Source: Ruoffia tabacinasalis (GTDB lineage Bacteria; Bacillota; Bacilli; Lactobacillales; Aerococcaceae). From it: a stretch of 64,000 nt of DNA. A program made the position numbers and the translations under genes. Of the stretch, positions 18,380 through 27,835 are shown in pieces; position 1 is the first letter of the stretch; each line of letters opens with the position of its first letter. The stretch covers positions 84,077 through 148,076 of the forward strand of contig NZ_VBSP01000002.1 in NCBI RefSeq assembly GCF_005864045.1. The letters are read 5' to 3'. The notes below the pieces were generated by a model. That model had not been told where the DNA came from, made no database searches, and worked only from the letters and a program-made list of their open reading frames with translations.

Positions 18380-18383
18380 CTAA

Positions 18384-20306
18384 TTAATAACGCTCGTAAT
18401 TTTTAAAGAGTTCCTCTAAATCAGCAATCTCTTTTTGAAGTCTTTCGCCAACGGTTGTCTCTTTAACTCTTGTTCGGTCTTCTACACGATCAACCAAACG
18501 TTTAACTGATACGATATCTTTCTTATTCATCACCGCATCATCAATCGAATCAAATGGTTGGTGAGCTACTAACTGCATTCCCCAACTGTTTGATAATAAA
18601 GTATAGCCGGCAATTCCAGTTTGTGAATGATATGGTTTTGAGAAACCTCCATCAATTACAATCAAGCGACCATTTCCTTTAATTGGGCTCTCGCCGTCTT
18701 TTGCTTTGACGGGTGTATGACCATTAATAATATGTGCTGTCTTATCCAGCCCAAATTCATGTAAAATATCTAAACAATTAATCTCATTATTTCTTAATTG
18801 GTAGTACGGGTTCTTAGGTTCTTTATGCGTTTCCTTATCTTCGACGTAATAACGTTCAAATGTCTTCATCGCACCTTTTCCAAATAGGGAAGACGAATCT
18901 CCACACCATAAATACCACATAATATCCGTTGAGAAATCATCTGAAACTTCTCTATTAATGAAAGCTTTGTAAACATGAGTTTCAAAGAAATCGAGTAACT
19001 CTTTTCCAGCATAAGACATATTATCAATACGTAATGATTTAAAGTCGCCATTTTCATGCATTGGAATTCCACCATGAATAAGTAGGTTGTTATTGTAAAC
19101 TAAATACATTCCTCCATTATCCAATAAGAAGTTAATGTGGCGTCTAAGTTTTTCACTTCCTAAGAATGAATCTTTTAGCTTCTCAAGTAATGCTTCTTCT
19201 TCCTCTGTTAGCTCATTAGGATTATCCCAGTTTACTGTTGGTGCATGGAAGTTACTTAAAGCATACTCTTTTCCTTCAATCTTAATTGTTTCTTTTTCTG
19301 GATTAATGGCACTCAACATGTCACGATTTTCCATCATAAAATCAGGACGTCTAGTATACAGTTGTCCCTCTAGTTTCAATTGAAGAATACTTGTTGCTTG
19401 TTGGATAATATTTAAAATTCGATATTCTAATTCAGAAACTTCATTGATATCGCTCAGTCTAGGATTGAATTTATCGATAGGCTCATAGTATTTATCTGCA
19501 TACTCAATTAATGGTCTAATGTTAATTCCATATGACTCTTCAATGACATCTAAATTATTGTAACGAGATGAGATACGAATCACATTCATAATTGAAACAA
19601 GTGAACCTGCCATCGCTGCCATCCAAATAATATCATGGTTCCCCCATTGGATATCAATACTTGGCACGGCCATTAAACGGTCAATAATCTTATCTGGTGC
19701 GGGTCCTCGATCATAAATGTCTCCAACAACGTGTAAATGATCAACGACTAAATGTTGGATCGCAATACATAAAGAACGGATTAATGGTTTCGCTTGCCCT
19801 AATTCAATGACTTTATCAATAATTGTATCAAAGTAATCTTCTTTATTTGAAACTGGATTCGATTCTGAAAGTAATTCATCAATAATATAACGGTACTGTG
19901 AGTCTAACGTCTTTCTCACTTTCGAACGAGTATATTTTGTACTTGAGAATAAAGTTACTTCAATTAATAAATGAATTTGTTTACGATACCAATGAATAAT
20001 CTCTTCGCTATTTAAACGATTCTCTTCCAATGTTATCTTGCCTGTTGGGTAATAGATTAATACGCTTAAATCGTCAATATCTACATTATCACGGTCTTTA
20101 AAGCAGCTTGCTACCTTTTCCTTAATACTCCCTGAACCGTTACGCATAACGTGGTTAAAAGCGACATACTCACCGTGCAAGTCACTCACAAAGTGCTCAG
20201 TCCCTTTAGGTAATTGCATAATTGCTTCTAAATTAATAATTTCTGTTAGTACACTTTCCTTAGTCGGAAATTTCTCCTTTAAAAGTGCATAGTATTTATT
20301 ATTCAT
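18384..20306 (-). CDS. fbp: Fructose-1,6-bisphosphatase, class III
   Basis: A 640-residue class III FBPase, the Bacillota type, which dephosphorylates fructose-1,6-bisphosphate in gluconeogenesis. Calcineurin-like metal motifs are visible: SDLHGEYVAFNHVMRNG near the start, HVVGDIYDRGPAPD, QWGNHDIIWMAA, and INGHTPVKAKDGESPIKGNG toward the C-terminus. Length matches the family. AAGGGGTGATTAGGA precedes the ATG. It is monocistronic, with a duplicated terminator region downstream. Confidence 0.97.
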   Translation of the reverse strand: MNNKYYALLKEKFPTKESVLTEIINLEAIMQLPKGTEHFVSDLHGEYVAFNHVMRNGSGSIKEKVASCFKDRDNVDIDDLSVLIYYPTGKITLEENRLNSEEIIHWYRKQIHLLIEVTLFSSTKYTRSKVRKTLDSQYRYIIDELLSESNPVSNKEDYFDTIIDKVIELGQAKPLIRSLCIAIQHLVVDHLHVVGDIYDRGPAPDKIIDRLMAVPSIDIQWGNHDIIWMAAMAGSLVSIMNVIRISSRYNNLDVIEESYGINIRPLIEYADKYYEPIDKFNPRLSDINEVSELEYRILNIIQQATSILQLKLEGQLYTRRPDFMMENRDMLSAINPEKETIKIEGKEYALSNFHAPTVNWDNPNELTEEEEALLEKLKDSFLGSEKLRRHINFLLDNGGMYLVYNNNLLIHGGIPMHENGDFKSLRIDNMSYAGKELLDFFETHVYKAFINREVSDDFSTDIMWYLWCGDSSSLFGKGAMKTFERYYVEDKETHKEPKNPYYQLRNNEINCLDILHEFGLDKTAHIINGHTPVKAKDGESPIKGNGRLIVIDGGFSKPYHSQTGIAGYTLLSNSWGMQLVAHQPFDSIDDAVMNKKDIVSVKRLVDRVEDRTRVKETTVGERLQKEIADLEELFKNYERY

Positions 20307-20439
20307 TCCTAATCACCCCTTTAATATATAATAGTACATTTTCTACAAAAAGACTTTATATTTATTATAATTTTATTTTATTCCTTCTAAATGTTTGTCT
20401 AATATTACTTCTACATGCCAAAAATATAGCTAAAAGCAA

Positions 20440-20475
20440 AAATAACCGCCCAAAATAATATTTGGGCGGTTAATT
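20440..20475 (-). terminator. Terminator of tpx
   Basis: AACCGCCCAAA (20444-20454) and TTTGGGCGGTT (20461-20471) form a perfect stem followed by an AU-rich U-containing tail on the minus strand. Confidence 0.85.
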
Positions 20476-20504
20476 AGTCATTGTATTTTGGGATATAACT
20501 TATA

Positions 20505-20999
20505 TTATAGTTTATCTGCAGCTTCTAAAGCTGAGTCATAATCAGGTTCGTCAGCAACCTCGTCGACGATTTGTTTGTATTGGATGACTCCATCTTTATC
20601 TACAACAAATACAGAACGCGTTGTACGAACGTCTCCACCTAATTCAATATCTAAACCATACGCTTTACCGAATTCTCCATCAGCATCCGTATAAGTATCA
20701 ACATTAAGTTCGTTTTCTTTATTCCACTCATTAAATTCATCCACTGTATTACGACCTAGTGTAATGTATTTATAACCTTTGTCAGCTGTTTTCTCAGCAA
20801 AGTTCTTAGTTTGTAATTCACATGTACGAGTTAATACATCAGGTACAACACTTAGAATTGTTACATTGCCTTTAATGACATCTGCTAATTCTACTTTGTC
20901 ACCTTTGTTGTTAGTAACTGTTGCGTTAGGTGCTTTGTCCCCTACTGAAGGTTGAGTACCCTTAACTTCGATTGGATCGCCTTTAAATGTTACTTGCAT
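20505..20999 (-). CDS. tpx: Thiol peroxidase (Tpx, atypical peroxiredoxin)
   Basis: A 164-residue thioredoxin-fold peroxiredoxin that reduces hydroperoxides. The Tpx start QVTFKGDPIEVKGTQPSVGD and the active site with T57 and peroxidatic C60 in TRTCELQT are present, as is a conserved arginine in TTRSVFVVD. C60 is the only cysteine: the resolving cysteine of typical Tpx proteins is replaced around N93. The start was set at 20999, with AAAGGGAG 7 bp upstream; an ATG 18 bp further up overlaps the ribosome site. Monocistronic. Confidence 0.93.
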   Translation of the reverse strand: MQVTFKGDPIEVKGTQPSVGDKAPNATVTNNKGDKVELADVIKGNVTILSVVPDVLTRTCELQTKNFAEKTADKGYKYITLGRNTVDEFNEWNKENELNVDTYTDADGEFGKAYGLDIELGGDVRTTRSVFVVDKDGVIQYKQIVDEVADEPDYDSALEAADKL

Positions 21000-21079
21000 G
21001 ATATAACTCCCTTTCATATTTTAATACTATAGTTATTATATCGCTTGCAAGTGAATACTTCAAAGATTCTGATTGCCTA

Positions 21080-22297
21080 TTACAGTAAGTTTGCAAAATT
21101 AGCTTCTTGGTTTTTTATATAATCTTCATCGATTTTTTCGATGTGTGTATTCTCAACGGCATCTTTTACTAAGGCTTCGACATCTAGAGCAAGTTCATAG
21201 TCTTCAATTTTTTCTTGTTTTGGTTTCGTATGAGGCGCTGTTGGTGCAAATACTGTACAGCAATCTTCATAAGGTTCATTTGAAATATCAAAGGTATCGA
21301 TCTTCTCAGCTAAGGCGATGATTTCGTTTTTATCTGTCGCAATTAATGGTCTGAAGATCGGGGTTGATGTCACTTCATTGATAACACGCATACTCTTAAT
21401 TGTTTGAGAAGCGACTTGTCCTAAAGATTCCCCGTTAACAATTGCGTCCGCATTATTTTGTTCAATGAGTTGATCCATGATTCGCAACATAAAGCGTCTC
21501 ATTACAGTCATGGATTCGCTGTCCGGTACATGCGCTTTGATTTCTTCTTGGATTTTAGCAAATGGGACGTTGTGGAACTTAATTGGCATTCCAAAGTGTG
21601 CTAATTTAGCGGTTAATTTTTTCGCTTTTTCTAAAGCTTGTGGACTTGTATACGGTGGACTACTGAAGTGAACGGCTTCAATCTCCATCCCACGGCGCAT
21701 CATTAAATACCCTGCAATGGGTGAATCAAAGCCACCCGATAACATTAACATACCGCGCCCACTTGAACCGTATGGCATCCCTTGTAGTCCTGGGTAGGAT
21801 AATAAACTTAAGTAAGCTTCATCTTTAAGGTGGATACTCACTGTCAGTTTATAGGTTGGTCGTGTCATCTTAACAGCTAAGTTTTGATAGGCTTCCCCGA
21901 TAACATCTCCGACTTCACGTTGAATTGCGTACGTATCAAGTTCAAATTCTTTATCTGATCGTTTAGCCACTACTTTAAAGGATTCACCGTCTTGAATATT
22001 CAATTCACTAAATAATTCTAAAGCTCTTTTTTTAATTGCATCCATGTCTTTTGCGACAGGATAAACTGGTTCAAAACGTGAAATTCCTGGGATATCTTTT
22101 AATACTTCAATGAGCTCTTCGTAACTTGCTTGTTCGCATTTAATAAACATAAAATCACGGTTTGGATAAATTTTAATACGTTCAATATGTTTTGTCTTAT
22201 GTCTAATTTGTTCCGCCATCTTCTGTTGGAACATTTTACGGTTTTTACCTTTTGTCGATAATTCTCCGTAATGAATTTTAATTTGTTTTTCTTCCAT
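21080..22297 (-). CDS. thiI: tRNA 4-thiouridine synthase ThiI
   Basis: A 405-residue enzyme that adenylates and transfers sulfur to U8 of tRNA. Residues 1-165 comprise the NFLD and THUMP RNA-binding domains, followed by a PP-loop ATPase domain with LSGGFDSPIAG. There is no C-terminal rhodanese domain, the usual Bacillota form; the cysteine pair in YEDCCTVFAP matches the short-form proteins. It lies 12 bp after the cysteine desulfurase gene, which should supply the persulfide sulfur. Confidence 0.96.
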   Translation of the reverse strand: MEEKQIKIHYGELSTKGKNRKMFQQKMAEQIRHKTKHIERIKIYPNRDFMFIKCEQASYEELIEVLKDIPGISRFEPVYPVAKDMDAIKKRALELFSELNIQDGESFKVVAKRSDKEFELDTYAIQREVGDVIGEAYQNLAVKMTRPTYKLTVSIHLKDEAYLSLLSYPGLQGMPYGSSGRGMLMLSGGFDSPIAGYLMMRRGMEIEAVHFSSPPYTSPQALEKAKKLTAKLAHFGMPIKFHNVPFAKIQEEIKAHVPDSESMTVMRRFMLRIMDQLIEQNNADAIVNGESLGQVASQTIKSMRVINEVTSTPIFRPLIATDKNEIIALAEKIDTFDISNEPYEDCCTVFAPTAPHTKPKQEKIEDYELALDVEALVKDAVENTHIEKIDEDYIKNQEANFANLL

Positions 22298-22309
22298 TAT
22301 AACTCCCCT

Positions 22310-23452
22310 TTAGGCGTAATTCTTAAATTGTTCGGTTACTTGTTCTAAGGTTGTAAGTAAATAATCAACGTCTTTATCTGTTGTTGTATGTGCCATACTC
22401 AGTCTGATCGCTGATTTACTAATCTCATCAGGTATATTCATGGCTTTTAACGTCGCGTGTTCTTGGTGTGAGCGACTTGCACATGCACTTGTCGTTGATA
22501 CAAAAACAACATGCTCTTCTAAGGCATGTAATAATACTTCGCCCGGAACGGGTGCTAAGGCTGCACAGACAATATGCTCACTACCAGTTGCCTCAGCAAA
22601 TACCTGCCAATCAAGATTTGTTAACGTATCAATAATTCTACTGCGGTAGTCTGCTAATCTTTCTTTTGTATCTACTTGGATTTCATTCATTTTTCTTAGC
22701 GCTCGACTTGTCGCCACTATTCCCGCTAAATTCTCAGTACTACTACGTCTACCTGTCTCTTGTCCACCACCATGAAGTAAAGGCATGTTAGGAACACGTT
22801 GACGATGGGCTAGTATGCCTACCCCGCGCACTGAGTGGAATTTATGACTTGATAAAGTAATCATGTCAATGCGTGGTTCACGCAGTAATTCGATCTGTGA
22901 AGTGATGGTCTGAACGCCGTCCATATGCCAAATCACTTGTGGGAATTTCTGCAATAAAGTTGCGATTTCTTTAACAGGTTGAATCGCTCCAACTTCATTG
23001 TTTACGCCCATGACTGACACTAGTAGAACTTCATTATCTAGTAAAGATTCAAAGTGAGCCAAGTCAATCTGTCCGTTGCCATCAACGTTTATCAGCTCCA
23101 CTTGGTAACCCAATGATTCTAATAGTGGAATTTGTTTCATTGTAGCTGGATGCTCAATCGAAGAAATTAATACTTTGTTTCTATTAGGATGAATTTGTTT
23201 AATTGCTTTTAAGATCGGTTGCATGACCCAGTTATTCACTTCGGTCCCGCTTGAAGCAAAGTAAATTTCATTGCTTTCAAAGCCTAATATTGTAGCAATT
23301 TGTCTGCGTGCAGATGTCATTAAAGCTTTAGCTTCTTCTCCAAGTTTATGTGCACTTGAGGGATTCCCAAAGTAATTTAATGACACTTTCTGATAAATAT
23401 CCAGAATCTCAGTTGTCGGCTTTGTTGTTGCACTATTATCGAAATAATACAT
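22310..23452 (-). CDS. nifZ: Cysteine desulfurase dedicated to tRNA thiolation (NifZ-like)
   Basis: A 380-residue fold-type I PLP enzyme that removes sulfur from cysteine as an enzyme-bound persulfide. The start MYYFDNSATTKP, PLP lysine K204 in SSHKFHSVRG and the catalytic cysteine C324 in TTSACASRSHQ are visible. The short loop around C324 fits the NifS/NifZ group rather than SufS. Directly upstream of thiI, so its main client is likely ThiI for s4U synthesis. Confidence 0.92.
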   Translation of the reverse strand: MYYFDNSATTKPTTEILDIYQKVSLNYFGNPSSAHKLGEEAKALMTSARRQIATILGFESNEIYFASSGTEVNNWVMQPILKAIKQIHPNRNKVLISSIEHPATMKQIPLLESLGYQVELINVDGNGQIDLAHFESLLDNEVLLVSVMGVNNEVGAIQPVKEIATLLQKFPQVIWHMDGVQTITSQIELLREPRIDMITLSSHKFHSVRGVGILAHRQRVPNMPLLHGGGQETGRRSSTENLAGIVATSRALRKMNEIQVDTKERLADYRSRIIDTLTNLDWQVFAEATGSEHIVCAALAPVPGEVLLHALEEHVVFVSTTSACASRSHQEHATLKAMNIPDEISKSAIRLSMAHTTTDKDVDYLLTTLEQVTEQFKNYA

Positions 23453-23570
23453 GGCATTTCTCCTTCTACAATTTTTCTTATCTATAAAATTATTCTAAAA
23501 ACAGCACCAAACATTATAACATAGCTTTGATTAGATGTCAGTGTATATATAATATTTCCTAAACATAAAA

Positions 23571-23612
23571 AAAAACCTTTGAATCGACTAAAAGTCAAAA
23601 TTCAAAGGTTAT
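23571..23612 (-). terminator. Terminator of ezrA
   Basis: AACCTTTGAAT (23574-23584) and ATTCAAAGGTT (23600-23610) form a perfect 11-bp stem followed by a long U-run on the minus strand. Confidence 0.9.
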
Positions 23613-23620
23613 TGTATTGT

Positions 23621-25345
23621 TTAGAATACGCGATTTTGTTTTTCTTGTTGATACATACGTCTAACTTGAGTCGGACCTTCACGGTCAACACGGTATAAAG
23701 CTTTTTCAATAACATTTAAAGCTTCGTCGTAGCGGAATTCATCATAGAATAAGTATTCTGCTTCATGAATGGCTTGATCCATCTCAGGATAGTCAAAGCG
23801 GAATCGGTTACTATGTTGAATCATATATTCAGTTAGTGTTGCACTATCGACAGTAGACTCAGTTAATTCATCTAATTTATTTAAGTTTTCAGCTAATTGT
23901 TTCTCTAAGCCTTCAATTTCAACCATATCAATGCGAACACGATTTAGTTGTTTAGATAAATATTCAATCTCGTCTGTCACTTTGTAGAATATCTCATAGT
24001 AATTAGAACTTAAACCTGGTAAATGTTGCTTCTCTAAGCGTCGCTTCATGTTACGTAAATCAAGTTCATATGAATCTAAGTTTGTTTTCGCTTCACGCTC
24101 GCGTGCATTAAGTTGTCCTAAATCTTTAACGATTTTTTGTTGCTTGCTATCGTATTCATTTAAATTCTTTTCAATACGACTTAATTGTTCTGCAACTTGA
24201 GTAAAGACTGCACCATCGGATTCAATCGTTCCGGCAGTGTCAGTAAAACGTCCATACTCTGCGTTAATTTGTTCAGTTAATTCACCGATTTGATCAACTT
24301 CGTTCTCGTGTAAGATATAACTTTGCGCGATGCGGTCTACTTCAATCCCTGCATAACGATTATTTTCTCTTACTTCTTCGAAACGCGTGCGCAATTGATT
24401 AATATGTGTATTCACATAATTCTTCGCTTCAATTTCAGCTTCCATAAAGTCATATAATGAATTAATTTCACGGTCTGCTTTATCCATTAATGTTTGCGCG
24501 TCAACTAAGTCGGCATTTTTAATGTGATTTTTCGCTTCGTTCAGTTTTTCTTGAATTTCTTCTGCTTTCTCAGGAACGTCCACGCCTTCGAAGTTAAAGT
24601 GACTTTCAAGCATTTTTTGGTGTCCATCAAGAATATCTTCTAAAGCATCTTCGTAATCTTTCTTAATCTTGTTATACATTGAAGGTAGTTTCTCAAGAAT
24701 GTCTTCTAAGCTACCTAAGTCTGCTTCTATTGTATCTAACATATCATCCGCTTCAATATGATCGCCCGCTGTTGTTAATTCATTGTAACGAGTAAAGTTT
24801 AACTCTAAATATTGTAAGTTTTTCTCTAACGTTTCAATGGCTGGTCCATAGTCAAATGAATGATTCATAATACTTTTACGAGCAGTGTTGTATCGTTCAA
24901 GTAGCGCTTCATTACGTTCATGATTATCTTCACTAATCTTTAGTAAAGCCGTTAACTCATCATGTAAATCGTGTACTTGGACTTCTGTTTCATCAAGTAA
25001 GTCACGTGCTTCGTCTAAAGCTGTCTTAGCCTTCATTAAGTTCATTTGTTCGCTGTATTGCTCAGCACCAACTAACATCGCTTCAATTTCAGTAAATTGG
25101 AAGTTTGTTAGAGTTTGCCAAGTTGCTACAAGGCTTTCATATTTACGTTTCGTTTGGCCCGCTAAGTCCATATTCTTTAACGTAAACAACTGATCAGCAA
25201 TTGAAATGCTCATCATCTCGTCTTTACGATTCTCTAGTTCTCGAATCTCTTTCGCACGCTGCGTTCTTAGATAAAAAATAACCCCCGATGCAACAAGAAA
25301 GAGGATAACGATGATAAATAAAATATCAGTAAAGGTTAAATTCAT
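23621..25345 (-). CDS. ezrA: Septation ring formation regulator EzrA
   Basis: A 574-residue bitopic protein: one N-terminal membrane segment at about residues 6-24, then a long, almost entirely helical cytoplasmic rod of spectrin-like repeats. EzrA binds FtsZ, limits extra Z-rings and links the divisome to wall synthesis. The family length is normal and the C-terminal block FRFDYPEMDQAIHEAEYLFY is recognisable. The ATG at 25345 follows GAGGAG by 7 bp; in-frame upstream starts lack a ribosome site. It lies upstream of the desulfurase-thiI pair, the common order in Bacilli, with its own terminator. Confidence 0.96.
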   Translation of the reverse strand: MNLTFTDILFIIVILFLVASGVIFYLRTQRAKEIRELENRKDEMMSISIADQLFTLKNMDLAGQTKRKYESLVATWQTLTNFQFTEIEAMLVGAEQYSEQMNLMKAKTALDEARDLLDETEVQVHDLHDELTALLKISEDNHERNEALLERYNTARKSIMNHSFDYGPAIETLEKNLQYLELNFTRYNELTTAGDHIEADDMLDTIEADLGSLEDILEKLPSMYNKIKKDYEDALEDILDGHQKMLESHFNFEGVDVPEKAEEIQEKLNEAKNHIKNADLVDAQTLMDKADREINSLYDFMEAEIEAKNYVNTHINQLRTRFEEVRENNRYAGIEVDRIAQSYILHENEVDQIGELTEQINAEYGRFTDTAGTIESDGAVFTQVAEQLSRIEKNLNEYDSKQQKIVKDLGQLNAREREAKTNLDSYELDLRNMKRRLEKQHLPGLSSNYYEIFYKVTDEIEYLSKQLNRVRIDMVEIEGLEKQLAENLNKLDELTESTVDSATLTEYMIQHSNRFRFDYPEMDQAIHEAEYLFYDEFRYDEALNVIEKALYRVDREGPTQVRRMYQQEKQNRVF

Positions 25346-25780
25346 TGTCTCGCTCCTCATCAATCAGTATATATATGTGTTTTAAATTTACTACATAAAT
25401 TGTCAATCTAGATTATAGCATTTACAAGTCATTAATTAAAGTATTTATCTAGATAAATAAAGGCATTAGCGTTAATGACATCGTTTATGTTCTCGATGTT
25501 CCATCTTTTTATCTAAATCAACTTTATTTCTGTACTAATATAGACAAGATATTTACTTGTCATCATACTACTTGTATATATAAATCATTCCAAACCTGTC
25601 AAATTGTTCTATAGTACACCCATACACTTACTATAATAACAGAAATGATTATAAATTATCACTATATATGTAAATAATTCAATAAATTACTGAAATTCGA
25701 TTTATTATATTAAAAATACTAATTCTATTATAGAAACATGCTATACTATATTTATTATATTCGAAAGGTTGGGTAAATAA
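25346..25780. other. A+T-rich divergent intergenic region between ezrA and the BMP-family gene
   Basis: This roughly 435-bp stretch holds the ezrA ribosome site at its left end and, at its right end, TATACT (25742-25747) and AAAGG before the BMP-family start. No convincing -35 box, RNA structure or small gene was recognised; it is unusually A+T-rich. Confidence 0.5.
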
Positions 25781-26791
25781 ATGAAATCTTTATTACTTTT
25801 CTCAAGTTTACTTATGCTCTCCACTATAAGTGTTCAAGCCCAGGATGATTTTAGTATCGGGATGGTCACGGACGTTGGAGGTATTGATGATAAATCCTTC
25901 AACCAAGGTGCCTGGGAAGGCATGCAACGTTGGGGTGAAGAACACAGCAAAGAACAAGGTTTGAATGGCTTTTCTTATTTCCAATCAGATACTGAAGCTG
26001 ATTACATTACAAACCTAAATCTAGCTGCTCAAAACAATATCGATATTATCTTTGCCATTGGCTACAAATTACAGCCAGCTGTTCAGGAAACTGCAGAACA
26101 ATATCCTGATCAATACTTCGGTATGGTCGATTCAGTCGTTGACTTACCAAACGTTGCTTCTTTAAACTTCGCCGATGAAGAAGCTGCTTTTCTTGCTGGT
26201 GTAGCTGCAGCGACTACGACTCAAACGAATAAAGTTGGATTCGTTGGCGGTGTTGAGGGCGTTGTTATTGATAAGTTTGAAGCCGGCTTCGTTGCGGGTG
26301 TTCAAGCCGTCGACGATTCTATTGATATCGAAATTCAATATGCAGGAAGTTTTACCGATCCATCAATTGGTCGTACAATTGCTGCGACGATGTATTCGAA
26401 TGATATTGACGTCATCTTCCATGCTTCAGGCCCTACTGGTAACGGTGTATTCTCAGAAGCTAAAGACTTAGTAAGTATTGAACCTGACCGAGATTTATGG
26501 GTCATCGGTGTTGATTTAGACCAAAGTGCTGAAGGTGAAGTAGATATTGATGGTGAAACTCGCAATATCAACTTAACTTCTACTTTAAAGAACACTGGGA
26601 ATGCCATTCACTCTTTCAGTAATACTATGATGGAAGAAGGCTTTGAACCTGGCATCCAATGGTTTAACCTTGCTAACGATGGTGTAGGTATCGCAGAAGG
26701 AAGATTAACCGATGAATCATTAGAAGTCATCGAAGATTACAAACAACAAATTATAGACGGAGACATTGAAGTTCCAGATGCTCCAGAATAA
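25781..26791 (+). CDS. BMP-family substrate-binding protein (nucleoside-type)
   Basis: A 336-residue binding protein of the BMP/Med/PnrA family, whose members mostly deliver nucleosides to ABC importers. The family start GMVTDVGGIDDKSFNQGAWEG, the repeated Ala/Gly blocks FLAGVAAA and KVGFVGG, and HASGPTGNGVF are present. The signal peptide (1-20) ends VQA before Q and lacks the lipobox cysteine that anchors these proteins in other Gram-positives. No permease or ATPase is adjacent, so it is an orphan here. It is transcribed opposite to its neighbours and has its own terminator. Confidence 0.9.
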   Translation: MKSLLLFSSLLMLSTISVQAQDDFSIGMVTDVGGIDDKSFNQGAWEGMQRWGEEHSKEQGLNGFSYFQSDTEADYITNLNLAAQNNIDIIFAIGYKLQPAVQETAEQYPDQYFGMVDSVVDLPNVASLNFADEEAAFLAGVAAATTTQTNKVGFVGGVEGVVIDKFEAGFVAGVQAVDDSIDIEIQYAGSFTDPSIGRTIAATMYSNDIDVIFHASGPTGNGVFSEAKDLVSIEPDRDLWVIGVDLDQSAEGEVDIDGETRNINLTSTLKNTGNAIHSFSNTMMEEGFEPGIQWFNLANDGVGIAEGRLTDESLEVIEDYKQQIIDGDIEVPDAPE

Positions 26792-26808
26792 TATATACTA
26801 ATAATTTA

Positions 26809-26844
26809 AATATCAGGATCACTTTTGTGGTCCTGATATTTTTT
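26809..26844 (+). terminator. Terminator of the BMP-family gene
   Basis: AATATCAGGATCAC (26809-26822) pairs with GTGGTCCTGATATT (26827-26840), one mismatch, followed by T-rich sequence. Confidence 0.9.
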
Positions 26845-26925
26845 GTCTTTTTTAATATTCGATTGTCTTTTTTAATAATCCATTCATTTTAAGCAATAAG
26901 TAAGCCTATTATTATACCCTATGAC

Positions 26926-26976
26926 AGAAAATAACGAGTGCCGTTTAGAATACGTTCTAAACTGACACCCGTTATG
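26926..26976 (-). terminator. Terminator of rpsD
   Basis: ATAACGAGTG and CACCCGTTAT arms (26930-26975) with an inner GTTTAGAA/TTCTAAAC stem form a long hairpin; the U-run on the minus strand is short and interrupted. Confidence 0.7.
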
Positions 26977-27011
26977 TAAATTGCTATGTGTGATTAAATC
27001 TTTACTAAAGA

Positions 27012-27620
27012 TTAGCCTAATTTGTTGTAGTACTCAACAACTAATGACTCATCAATTTCAGCATTTAATTCGCTACGTTCTGGTAAACGAGTTAAAGTAC
27101 CTTCTTTAGAGTTTTCGTCATAAGAGATGAAGTCTAAACGAGAAACAACGTTTTCTAAGTTCTCTTTGATTAACGCTAATTCTTGAGATTTTTCACGTAA
27201 ACCAATAACTTGGTCTGGTGATACTAAGTATGATGGAATATCAACACGCTTACCATCTACAGTAACGTGACCGTGGTTAACTAATTGACGTGCTTGACGA
27301 CGTGTATTAGCGAATCCTAAACGGTATACTAAGTTATCTAAACGAGTTTCTAATAACACCATGAAGTTTTCACCGTGTTTTCCTTCCATTTTACCTGCAC
27401 GTAGGTATAATGTAGCGAATTGACGTTCGTTTAATCCGTACATGAAACGTAATTTTTGTTTCTCTTGTAATTGAGATCCGTACTCAGAGATTTTTCTACG
27501 AGAGTTGTTCCCGTGTTGTCCTGGTGCATAGTTACGTTTTGCGATTTCTTTCCCTGTTTCAGTTAAAGAGATTCCTAAACGACGTGATAATTTCCATGAT
27601 GGTCCTGTATATCTTGACAT
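27012..27620 (-). CDS. rpsD: 30S ribosomal protein S4
   Basis: A 202-residue S4, a primary 16S rRNA-binding protein that nucleates 30S assembly at the junction of helices 3, 4, 16, 17 and 18. The start [16 protein letters not shown] and the S4 RNA-binding domain at about 93-155 ([20 protein letters not shown]) are typical. It has no zinc-binding cysteines, i.e. the zinc-free form. It stands apart from the alpha operon as in Bacillus and is preceded by a long leader suited to feedback control. Confidence 0.97.
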   Translation of the reverse strand: MSRYTGPSWKLSRRLGISLTETGKEIAKRNYAPGQHGNNSRRKISEYGSQLQEKQKLRFMYGLNERQFATLYLRAGKMEGKHGENFMVLLETRLDNLVYRLGFANTRRQARQLVNHGHVTVDGKRVDIPSYLVSPDQVIGLREKSQELALIKENLENVVSRLDFISYDENSKEGTLTRLPERSELNAEIDESLVVEYYNKLG

Positions 27621-27800
27621 AATTTAATTCCTCCAATAAGTTTTTTGGAGTAAAATAATTCTGTTTAAAACTCGAATGCGTGCATTCTGCTTTTCACTTT
27701 CACCATTAGCAGCCGCGGTTACTCGATGCCCTACTTATTTCATTAGGTTTTAGAATGTTGACGCGCTTTCTGTTTTAACGCTGCATTATTTTACACAAGA
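27621..27800 (-). promoter_or_regulatory. Candidate S4 autoregulatory leader of rpsD
   Basis: The untranslated region before rpsD contains a GAATGC/GCATTC hairpin, the block ACCGCGGCTGCT (complement at 27708-27719) and several G+C-rich patches unlike the surrounding A+T-rich DNA. In Bacillus subtilis S4 represses its own gene through the leader, so a similar role is inferred. A TAAAAT box near 27785 is a possible -10. Structure was judged by eye only. Confidence 0.5.
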
Positions 27801-27835
27801 GCTAGTGTACCAAACAGGTGTATCAAAAGCAAGCA

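Noticed and set aside
27708..27719. 16S rRNA fragment (AGCAGCCGCGGT matches the 530 region)
   Set aside because: Only 12 bases match and the flanks diverge, so it is not an rRNA gene remnant. The match is kept only as a leader observation.
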